29,062 bases of DNA, taken from NCBI GenBank assembly GCA_002410505.1, contig DHSO01000001.1, positions 1 through 29,062 of the forward strand, read 5' to 3'. The stretch's first letter is position 1; each line of letters begins with the position of its first letter. This DNA comes from Cloacimonetes bacterium UBA5284 (GTDB taxonomy: Bacteria > Cloacimonadota > Cloacimonadia > Cloacimonadales > Cloacimonadaceae). Made by a program: the position numbers and the translations under genes. Below are positions 8,353-15,733 of the stretch, piece after piece. The notes beneath the pieces were generated by a model, which saw nothing but the letters and a program-made list of their open reading frames with translations, did no database searches and was not told the origin of the DNA.

Positions 8353-10486
8353 TTATTTCCAGTAGCTTTTCCATCATCCTTGTGGCTGCGCTGGGCAGAT
8401 GAGTACCGGGGCCAAATATCGCCGCTGCACCATGCTGATATAGATAATCATAATCCGCTTGCGGGATCACTCCGCCCACGATCACCATGATATCTTCCCG
8501 ATCCAGTTTCTTGAGTTCTTCCATCAACTGCGGCAACAGAGTCTTGTGTCCCGCGGCCAAAGAGCTCATGCCGATGATGTGCACATCGTTTTCCACGGCC
8601 TGACGTGCGGTTTCTTCCGGTGTTTGAAACAGAGGTCCCATATCCACGTCAAAACCCATGTCCGCGTATGCCGTTGCCACCACTTTCGCTCCGCGGTCGT
8701 GTCCATCCTGACCCATCTTGGCGATCAGGATGCGCGGTCTGCGTCCTTCCTGCTCGGCAAATTGATCGGTGAGGGCTCTTACTTTTTCGATGTCGTCCAT
8801 GTTTGCATACTCGCTGCTATATACGTTGCTGATCAGTTTAATCTGGGCTTGATGCCGGCCAAAGACCTTTTCCATGGCGTCTGAGATTTCGCCCAAAGAT
8901 GCTCTGGCCCGAGCTGCGTCGATTGCCAGTTCCAAAAGGTTCTGATCCTTATCCCCGGCAGCTTTGGTGATGGCTGCCAGACACTGTTGAACTTTATGCT
9001 CGTCGCGGCTTTTGCGTAGCAGTTCCAGACGTGCCAATTGAGCACTGCGTACCGCTGAATTATCCACTTCCAGAGTCTCGATGGGATCTTCTTTATCCAA
9101 ACGGTATTTGTTAACTCCCACGATAGTATCCGCGTTGCTGTCGATCTTTGCCTGCCGGCGTGCGGAAGCTTCTTCGATGCGCATCTTGGGCAATCCGGTA
9201 TGAATGGCTTTTGCCATCCCGCCCAGGCTTTCCACTTCCATGATGTGATCCCAGGCTCTGTGCATCAAATCATTTGTGAGGGATTCCACATAGTAGGATC
9301 CAGCCCAGGGATCGATCACTTTGCATACACCGGTCTCATTTTGAAGATAGAGCTGAGTATTGCGAGCGATCCGCGCAGAGAAATCCGTGGGTAAAGCGAT
9401 GGCTTCATCCAGTGAATTGGTATGCAAGCTCTGAGTGTGTCCCATCGTTGCGGCCAGTGCTTCCACACAAGTGCGAGCCACATTGTTGAAAGGATCCTGC
9501 TCCGTAAGGCTCCACCCGGATGTCTGAGAATGAGTTCTGAGGGCCATGGACTTGGGATTTTGGGGATTGAATCCTTTGATAATTTTGGCCCAAAGCATGC
9601 GAGCGCTGCGTAATTTGGCAATCTCCATGAAGTAATTCATGCCCTCTGCCCAGAAAAAGGAAAGGCGTGGCGCGAATACATCGATATCGATTCCTGCGGC
9701 AATCCCCGTGCGGGCATATTCCAAGCCATCGGCCAGAGTATAGGCCATTTCCAGATCTGCCGTAGCTCCGGCTTCGTGCATGTGATAGCCGGAAATGCTG
9801 ATGCTGTTGAACTTTGGCATATGGCGGGACGTATAGCCAAAGATATCGGCAATGATGCGCATGGAGGCTTCCGGGGGATAGATGTAGGTATTGCGCACCA
9901 TGTATTCCTTCAGGATGTCATTCTGGATGGTGCCGTTCAGCTGCTCCGGTTTCACTCCCTGCTCTTCGGCTGCAACGATGTAAAATGCCATTATCGGAAT
10001 CACTGCACCGTTCATCGTCATCGACACACTCATCTGATCCAGCGGGATCTTATCGAAAAGAATCTTCATGTCCAAAATGCTGTCTACTGCCACACCGGCT
10101 TTACCCACATCACCTATTACTCTGGGATGATCGGAATCATAGCCTCTGTGAGTAGCCAGGTCAAAGGCAATCGACAGCCCTTTTTGACCCATCGCCAAAT
10201 TACGGCGGTAAAATGCGTTTGACTCTTCCGCAGTGGAAAACCCGGCATATTGCCGAATGGTCCAGGGACGCTGCACATACATGCTGGGATACGGGCCTCG
10301 CAGATAAGGTGCAATGCCGCTGAGATAGTCCAGATGCTCTACCTTTTCCAAGTCAATTGCTCTATACAAGGGCTTCACGGCTATTTGCTCGTTGGTGTGC
10401 CATGCTGTATTCAATTCCAGATTGGAACTATCTTTTGTAGCGGTATTTTTGAAATCTGGTGTTAAGCTTATAAAATCAGGTTTCAT
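8345..10486 (-). CDS. mutB: methylmalonyl-CoA mutase large (catalytic) subunit
   Basis: A 713-residue catalytic subunit of adenosylcobalamin-dependent methylmalonyl-CoA mutase, which interconverts (R)-methylmalonyl-CoA and succinyl-CoA. The N-terminal TIM barrel holds the CoA tunnel, with the family signature RGPYPSMYVQRPWTIRQYAG around 63-82. The C-terminal B12 domain has DGHDRG at 594-599, where H596 is the lower cobalt ligand, and a later GG motif (VIVGGV). Length matches known large subunits. GGAGGTGAT sits just upstream of the ATG, and the start overlaps the mutA stop (ATGA), so the subunits are translationally coupled for equal stoichiometry. In a propionate-oxidising or propionate-forming anaerobe this is the central step of the pathway. 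Confidence 0.97.
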   Translation of the reverse strand: MKPDFISLTPDFKNTATKDSSNLELNTAWHTNEQIAVKPLYRAIDLEKVEHLDYLSGIAPYLRGPYPSMYVQRPWTIRQYAGFSTAEESNAFYRRNLAMGQKGLSIAFDLATHRGYDSDHPRVIGDVGKAGVAVDSILDMKILFDKIPLDQMSVSMTMNGAVIPIMAFYIVAAEEQGVKPEQLNGTIQNDILKEYMVRNTYIYPPEASMRIIADIFGYTSRHMPKFNSISISGYHMHEAGATADLEMAYTLADGLEYARTGIAAGIDIDVFAPRLSFFWAEGMNYFMEIAKLRSARMLWAKIIKGFNPQNPKSMALRTHSQTSGWSLTEQDPFNNVARTCVEALAATMGHTQSLHTNSLDEAIALPTDFSARIARNTQLYLQNETGVCKVIDPWAGSYYVESLTNDLMHRAWDHIMEVESLGGMAKAIHTGLPKMRIEEASARRQAKIDSNADTIVGVNKYRLDKEDPIETLEVDNSAVRSAQLARLELLRKSRDEHKVQQCLAAITKAAGDKDQNLLELAIDAARARASLGEISDAMEKVFGRHQAQIKLISNVYSSEYANMDDIEKVRALTDQFAEQEGRRPRILIAKMGQDGHDRGAKVVATAYADMGFDVDMGPLFQTPEETARQAVENDVHIIGMSSLAAGHKTLLPQLMEELKKLDREDIMVIVGGVIPQADYDYLYQHGAAAIFGPGTHLPSAATRMMEKLLEING

Positions 10487-12369
10487 TGTATCACCTCCAG
10501 TTTGCGTGCCAGGTCTTTCAGCGTATCGTAAGCATTTGCACGGATGTGAATAAACACATCTATTCCCAGTGCTTTATACTCCTCCACTTTATCAGCCGGA
10601 TAGCCGGCCAAAATCAGGATTGAAGGATTCAGATCCTTACACAGGGGTGCCACGATTTCTTCGTATTTGGCATCAGTGGAACAGATGCAAAAGGCATCGG
10701 CTCCGCTATCTTTGGCTGCCATTATGGCTTCCTGAACGGTGTTGAAGGCCATATCACCCATCACTTGGTACCCTGCCATCTGGAAGAACCCGCTGCTAAA
10801 ATCCGCACGAGCCTTATACTCTGCCACAGTACCGATGTTCAAGAACATGATCTTGGGCGCATTTTGAGATATCTGCGCCCTAAGCTCTTCCACTTGTTTC
10901 ACAGCTCGTAAACGCGGCAGAGGCCCCTTTTCCAGCCACACCGGCTTACTCATTATATCCACAGTAGGAACCGGGATTTCCGTCAGAGCTTCATCGGTGG
11001 GATTGGCAAACATATTCACGCCCACAAACACATCGCGGCGTTTGTGAACAGCGTCTATGCGGGCATGCGCAGTAGTGTCGATCAGCTCATGAATTTTGCC
11101 GGCTCGCAGAGAGCGGATCATCCCGCCTTCTTTCTCGACCTCCTGCATCTTTGCCCAAGAGCTTTGGGCCATTTGCGCCGTGAGGCTTTCGATATAATAG
11201 CAACCTCCTGCAGGATCAATCACCTTGGTGAAGTGCGATTCTTCGGCCAATATCAGCTGTTGATTGCGCGCTATCCGACGCGCGAAAGCGTTGTCTTCCT
11301 TTACTAAAGAGTCAAAGGGATCTGTTTCCAGACTGTCCACGCCGCCGATTACTCCGGAAAAAGTCTCCGTAGTAGTGCGCAGCATGTTTACATACAGATC
11401 ATAAGTAGATTTATTGAAAGTGGCGGTTTTGCCATGAATCCAGATCTTTTGAGAATCCTCGCTACCGCCAAAGGCCTTAATCATCTCTGCCCAGAGCAGC
11501 CTGAAAGCTCTTATCTTGGCTATCTCCATAAAGAAATTGGAACCGAGAGACAGCTTTACCGCCATCAGCGGAGCGATGGTATCAATATCCATTCCGGATA
11601 GCTGTAAGCCCTGAATATAGCCAATTGCGGTACTCAGCACAAAGGCCAATTCCTGAGTAGATGAAGCTCCGGCACCTTCATACACGGTACCGTCGATAAT
11701 AAATGCACGCATCTTCGGAGCGCGGCTTGCTCGTTGGATCACTACATCCATGATCTTGTTCCACACCTCTTCCAGGGGCATGTCAAAGTATCCTTTCCGA
11801 GCAAATTCTCCGGTTACATCGTAGCCAATGAAGCCTTCCAGATCTCTCACATTCAGCTTTTGCTCTTCCATGTACTCCAAAAGCAATGCAAATATATCTT
11901 CATCCTGGCTGTCCACTTGTATGAAGAGCGGAGCTGCCTTCAGATCGATGCCTTCCAAAGCCACACGAAGGTCTTTTACACTTCTCAGTTCGATCCCCGT
12001 GGGACAATCTGCGTGTTTTAGCTTTAGATTCACCATCGCCAGTCCACGCATCAGTTCATCTTTCAGAATGGCATTCAGCACTTTCAGATCGGGATTCGTC
12101 TGAGCCTGAGCTACTTTCCAGCCTTCAGCGATATATTTCCGGGGATCGTTGCCTCTTACATATGGGACTTGCCCCGGTTCACTTTTGATAAAATTCAAAT
12201 CCTCGATGTCTTCCCGGCGATAGATTGGTTCCAGCGTAATGCCCTCATATGTGCGGGTTTTCAAGGCTTTGTCATAGTCTACGCCTTTCAGGGAATCCAC
12301 CACTGTTTTCTTCCACTCATCCCATTGTGGTGGCGGAAAGTCCTTGAGTAAGTTCACTTTAGTTTCCAC
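10483..12369 (-). CDS. mutA: methylmalonyl-CoA mutase small subunit
   Basis: A 628-residue homologue of mutB forming the non-catalytic subunit of the heterodimer. It keeps a TIM-barrel part (VPYVRGNDPRKYIAEGWKVAQ replaces the large-subunit tunnel signature) and a C-terminal B12-like fold, but lacks the cobalt-binding DxHxxG: the equivalent position reads NIGTVAEYKARADF. Loss of the cofactor ligand is normal for this subunit, which is structural. The start codon is GTG (12367-12369), chosen because AGGAG lies nine bases upstream and no better ATG exists. It begins 18 bases after the pgk-like stop, with no terminator between, and overlaps mutB by four bases. Confidence 0.95.
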   Translation of the reverse strand: METKVNLLKDFPPPQWDEWKKTVVDSLKGVDYDKALKTRTYEGITLEPIYRREDIEDLNFIKSEPGQVPYVRGNDPRKYIAEGWKVAQAQTNPDLKVLNAILKDELMRGLAMVNLKLKHADCPTGIELRSVKDLRVALEGIDLKAAPLFIQVDSQDEDIFALLLEYMEEQKLNVRDLEGFIGYDVTGEFARKGYFDMPLEEVWNKIMDVVIQRASRAPKMRAFIIDGTVYEGAGASSTQELAFVLSTAIGYIQGLQLSGMDIDTIAPLMAVKLSLGSNFFMEIAKIRAFRLLWAEMIKAFGGSEDSQKIWIHGKTATFNKSTYDLYVNMLRTTTETFSGVIGGVDSLETDPFDSLVKEDNAFARRIARNQQLILAEESHFTKVIDPAGGCYYIESLTAQMAQSSWAKMQEVEKEGGMIRSLRAGKIHELIDTTAHARIDAVHKRRDVFVGVNMFANPTDEALTEIPVPTVDIMSKPVWLEKGPLPRLRAVKQVEELRAQISQNAPKIMFLNIGTVAEYKARADFSSGFFQMAGYQVMGDMAFNTVQEAIMAAKDSGADAFCICSTDAKYEEIVAPLCKDLNPSILILAGYPADKVEEYKALGIDVFIHIRANAYDTLKDLARKLEVIQ

Positions 12370-12387
12370 TTAGCAGAACTCCTTATA

Positions 12388-13674
12388 TTATTCTTTGATT
12401 AATGCTTGTACGGGTTTCATGCCCTGCGCCGAACCACTTTCTATTGCCGATAGGATTGCTCCTCCTCCGGTGAAGAAATAGTATAGCGGATTATTCTGAG
12501 CTTTGGCAAAGATGCCGGGCAGATATGTGCCAAAATCCTGGATCGTATCCCCACCGCCAAACAGCTTTTGCGCCAAAGGGTTCTCATCGATCAACCGATA
12601 CATCGCCATGCTGCCTTCCGGAAACAAAGCGGTGAAGCCCATCACTGCGTTCACAAATATGGTTCCCGCAGCTTTGAAGATCTTGCAGATTGCTTCCTGC
12701 TCAAATGACTCTGGCGCAGCGTCCAGTATGTAGCCGATTGGATCACTCTGATCCCACTGCCTCAGTTCCTCGATGTGATACACATCCCAATTGTCTTCCT
12801 TACGCTCTTCGATGCTATCGCAAAGCACCACATAAGGCAACTCCACTATCTTCGCGGCGTCATCACCACTGTCTTGGATAAATTTGCGCGCTGCTGCCAC
12901 ATCCTCTTCACTGAGGCCGGATACATTCAATCCATATTTTGCTGCCAGATAGGCGTTGTAAATCACTCCGCCCAGGATGAGGTGATCTGCATTGCGGATC
13001 AGAGAAGAAAGCGGTCCTATCTTGGTATCGAACTTGCTCCCCGCCACCACCGCCACCAAAGGGCGCTTCGGTGCAAAAACTTTATCCAGATTCCCGATCT
13101 CTTTTTGCATCAAAAGCCCCGCATAGGAGGGTAGGTAATTGCAGATATGATACGTGCTGGCATGTGCCTGCCAACTGCCGAAAGCATCGTTTATATATGC
13201 GTCCGCATAGCTCGCCAGCTCTTTGGCAAAGACATCTGCGCTATCGTCTTTGGCTTCCTCTCCCTTAAACCAACGGGTATTGGGCAGATACACAAAGTCA
13301 CAATCACCGCTTCTCATTTTTTTGACGGCATCGCCCAGCAGACTGAGGTCGCTGATGCCAAAAGCATCTCCGGCCCGCATTGAAGGGATCTCAGCCTTTA
13401 GCTGCAGCTTGTTGCAGAGATATTCCACAATCGGCTCCACGCTTTCCAGCTCCGAAATAGTGATCTTTTTCGTCTGTTTGTCGTAGGGGCGGCCCACATG
13501 ACTCATCAAGATCGGCATTGCGCCTTTTTTAAAGATGTGAAGTAAAGTTGGGATGGTGGCATCGATCCTCATGGGATCTTTTATTTTCCCTTTTTTAACC
13601 ACATTATGATCCATCCGGACAAGCACTACTTTGCCCTTCAGATCGGCGTCCAACATAGCAGGAATGTAGCTCAT
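12388..13674 (-). CDS. pgk: divergent phosphoglycerate kinase
   Basis: A 428-residue phosphoglycerate kinase (1,3-bisphosphoglycerate + ADP to 3-phosphoglycerate + ATP). Recognisable blocks are VLVRMDHNV (17-25), MRIDATIPTL (35-44), SHVGRP (58-63), LPNTRWFKGEE (130-140), INDAFGSWQAHAS (161-173), LFGGGDT (371-377) and FTGGGAIL (401-408). Many canonical positions differ: the usual DAFGTAHRAHAS is DAFGSWQAHAS, one residue shorter and without the arginine of the 3-phosphoglycerate basic patch; GGAKVSDK is AGSKFDTK; NGPMGVFE is NAVMGFTA. The fold is intact but kinetics or substrate may differ. CGGAG precedes the start by seven bases. It heads the mutA-mutB-meaB operon, with TTGACG at 13744-13749 as a possible -35 element. 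Confidence 0.85.
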   Translation of the reverse strand: MSYIPAMLDADLKGKVVLVRMDHNVVKKGKIKDPMRIDATIPTLLHIFKKGAMPILMSHVGRPYDKQTKKITISELESVEPIVEYLCNKLQLKAEIPSMRAGDAFGISDLSLLGDAVKKMRSGDCDFVYLPNTRWFKGEEAKDDSADVFAKELASYADAYINDAFGSWQAHASTYHICNYLPSYAGLLMQKEIGNLDKVFAPKRPLVAVVAGSKFDTKIGPLSSLIRNADHLILGGVIYNAYLAAKYGLNVSGLSEEDVAAARKFIQDSGDDAAKIVELPYVVLCDSIEERKEDNWDVYHIEELRQWDQSDPIGYILDAAPESFEQEAICKIFKAAGTIFVNAVMGFTALFPEGSMAMYRLIDENPLAQKLFGGGDTIQDFGTYLPGIFAKAQNNPLYYFFTGGGAILSAIESGSAQGMKPVQALIKE

Positions 13675-13828
13675 TTTTATACTCCGTTTCGTTTATTTAT
13701 GCGCTTCAATATGGAGATTTCATTGTTTAAGCTATTGTCTTTACGTCAAGAACTTTTTGCCGCCATCCTTCTGTGGGTCCGCCCGGATTAAATTACGAGA
13801 TGAGTTCTGTAACGGTATTACATAATCC

Positions 13829-13855
13829 CCAGGTAAGGAATCATTCAATACCTGG
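13829..13855. repeat. 7-bp perfect inverted repeat (CCAGGTA / TACCTGG)
   Basis: CCAGGTA (13829-13835) and TACCTGG (13849-13855) flank a 13-base spacer, just past the stop of the gene ending at 13864. There is no T tract on either side, so it is not a classical terminator. It could be a weak stop for the upstream gene or an operator about 155 bases upstream of pgk. The rest of the 13675-13863 gap holds the pgk ribosome site and nothing else clear. Confidence 0.35.
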
Positions 13856-13863
13856 CAAAGGTA

Positions 13864-14451
13864 CTATTCCCAACTGATGTAAAAATCCTCCTGGGGACTG
13901 AAGTCGTAGAACTCCCAATAATAGACATCGCCCCCGTCCTCCGGTTGATATTGCGGTTCAGGAAAAGGATAATGCAAGATGCGTGTACCCCGGGGTAAAA
14001 TGACCTTATACTCCCCGTAAGGTAGTGCGCGCTTCCACTCATTAGCGGTCAGCAGTATGTATTTCGCCTTTTGGGCAGTCAATTTCTGTTGATAGCGGAT
14101 TTGGATGGCCTGACTAGTCTGAGGAGGCATCCTAAGGTAAAAGCCAATGCCGTCGTCGTTTTGATTCGCGAGGACGCTTTCCCCGCTGTCCGGATCAAGC
14201 ACATCGGCATGATAAAAAGGCAGTTGCAGTGAATCTGCGATGATGGGAAAATAGATGTATTGATTTACCTCATTCGAACTGAGATTGGAAAACATAAAGA
14301 GACCGTCAAAGCTTAAAAGTGAATCACTCAGGCAAAATGTGAGTTGCTCGGTCTCAAAGCTTGCAACAGGGGTTTCTCCGCTTAACAGAATGGGCTGGAT
14401 AAGCAGGCACACTATCGCGGGGATGAGCTGCATAAGTTTCTGTATTGGCAT
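13864..14451 (-). CDS. hypothetical exported protein
   Basis: A 195-residue protein I cannot assign to a family. With the start at 14451 (AGGGA six bases upstream) it begins with a signal peptide: a short polar N terminus, a hydrophobic stretch LIPAIVCLLIQPILL, then SGETP. The mature part is acidic, aromatic-rich and probably all-beta, with a C-terminal run rich in Y, F, W and D (DVYYWEFYDFSPQEDFYISWE region). An in-frame ATG at 14529 would add 26 residues but has no ribosome-binding site and would bury the signal peptide. It follows the type IX cargo gene by 96 bases and may share its transcript, so both products probably act at or beyond the outer membrane. Confidence 0.6.
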   Translation of the reverse strand: MPIQKLMQLIPAIVCLLIQPILLSGETPVASFETEQLTFCLSDSLLSFDGLFMFSNLSSNEVNQYIYFPIIADSLQLPFYHADVLDPDSGESVLANQNDDGIGFYLRMPPQTSQAIQIRYQQKLTAQKAKYILLTANEWKRALPYGEYKVILPRGTRILHYPFPEPQYQPEDGGDVYYWEFYDFSPQEDFYISWE

Positions 14452-14547
14452 GGGTATCCCTATCAGAACCAATCGTGAGTGCAGACTTTTCCTTGGCCGC
14501 AGGCCATAAAAGCGCTTTCCCGTCATCAAGGCTAGCTGTATACTATC

Positions 14548-15567
14548 TTATAACAGGATGAATTTCTTAGTAGCCAAGATACGCTTGCCCTGCATCAGGC
14601 GCAAGAAATAAATGCCGGAGCTGAGCCCTTGAGTGTCGTAATTAAAGGCTTCGCGGTAATCCACGCTGCGGATAAAACGGCCTTTGATGTCATAGAGATT
14701 CAAGTCAGCTTTGCTATCGATCGCTTTGCCATATTCCACCAGCATTGTGTTTCCGGGTCGCAAGACCGATGGTTTCAGCATCAAGGCAGCGCCGGCTTCC
14801 GGAATTAGCGGATCGTCTAAAGAGCTGTAATCTATGGTGGCACTCAGTTCCAAAACTTGATTTGGTTCCAGGAAGAATCTGTCCCAAAACAGCGCATCTC
14901 CCGAAGCATCAGGCGCCTTTACGCTCAAGAGAGTGTTTCTGGCTCCCAGTTCTATGGTAGCATTACCTCCCGCATCGGTGAGACAGCGAAGATTATTGTC
15001 GTCCATATAGAAGATTTTGGCACCTTCCACCGGCTCCGACTGATTGTTTTCGATGTGAACATGAACCGTCGCGAGGCTGATGTAGCTGCTGTAGTCTTGA
15101 ATGTATTCAGGATTGTCACTCTTGGCCCATGTCTTCACTGTGTAGGATTCCCATCCGCTATAACGAAAATCATAGTATTGATAGATTGATTGACCCCCTG
15201 TGAGCGGTGCTACATCGCAATCATAACTGTTTCCCCATCGCACTTCCTCGAGTTCATTGGGATAGGGAATGTCGAATGATAGGTGTCCGGATTCTTGGCT
15301 TACATTCAAATCTGGCATCGAAGTACTGAGATTTACATCCACGGGATAATTATGAATGTCATCCTCCAATATCGTGTAGGAGCCTGTATTGGTGCCATCA
15401 CTGACTGTAATGGTTACGCCAGCATAATTGGCACAATGATAACCCAATTGCATAATCAAATCCTCATTGGCATCGAAGAAAATCTGCTGAACCCGTATTG
15501 ATGGAAGCGGATTAGCCATGAGGGCTGTCGAAACCAAAAAAATGACTATTAAAAGATACTTGGTCAT
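14548..15567 (-). CDS. secreted protein with type IX secretion C-terminal sorting domain
   Basis: A 339-residue secreted protein. Residues 1-18 are a Sec signal peptide (LLIVIFLVSTALMA, cleavage near AMANP). The middle (20-250) is beta-rich and includes a carboxypeptidase-regulatory/Ig-like stretch around 165-245 (VHVHIENNQSEPVEGAKIF... DAGGNATIEL). The last ~75 residues are a Por/type IX type A sorting domain: LRPGNTMLVEY, ADLNLYDIKGRFIRSV, then GLSSGIYFLRLMQGKRILATKKFILL at the end. This signal directs passage through the type IX system and usually surface attachment. The mature function is unknown. AGGAG lies six bases upstream of the start. A TTGACA hexamer at 15645-15650 may be the -35 element, though the -10 is weak. 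Confidence 0.8.
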   Translation of the reverse strand: MTKYLLIVIFLVSTALMANPLPSIRVQQIFFDANEDLIMQLGYHCANYAGVTITVSDGTNTGSYTILEDDIHNYPVDVNLSTSMPDLNVSQESGHLSFDIPYPNELEEVRWGNSYDCDVAPLTGGQSIYQYYDFRYSGWESYTVKTWAKSDNPEYIQDYSSYISLATVHVHIENNQSEPVEGAKIFYMDDNNLRCLTDAGGNATIELGARNTLLSVKAPDASGDALFWDRFFLEPNQVLELSATIDYSSLDDPLIPEAGAALMLKPSVLRPGNTMLVEYGKAIDSKADLNLYDIKGRFIRSVDYREAFNYDTQGLSSGIYFLRLMQGKRILATKKFILL

Positions 15568-15733
15568 GATAAGCTCCTATGAAACGTTTTTTGTAATCCA
15601 GCATACCAAGATGCAATATTTGTTCCGTTTCCCGAATCAATATGTGTCAACTCCAGGTAATCGAATATAGCATCGCAACGCGGCTGAACCATCATTTGCC
15701 ATAGTCATCTGCCCGGAACTGCCATGAGGCGGA

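Noticed and set aside
8017..8490. 157-codon plus-strand frame spanning the meaB/mutB junction
   Set aside because: Crosses two overlapping minus-strand genes with strong motifs; no ribosome site.
9776..10222. 148-codon plus-strand frame inside mutB
   Set aside because: Antisense to a fully conserved mutase sequence; the product has no recognisable domain.
10483..12369. Loss of the cobalamin-binding DxHxxG in the small mutase subunit read as a damaged gene
   Set aside because: Its absence is normal for the small subunit of two-subunit methylmalonyl-CoA mutases.
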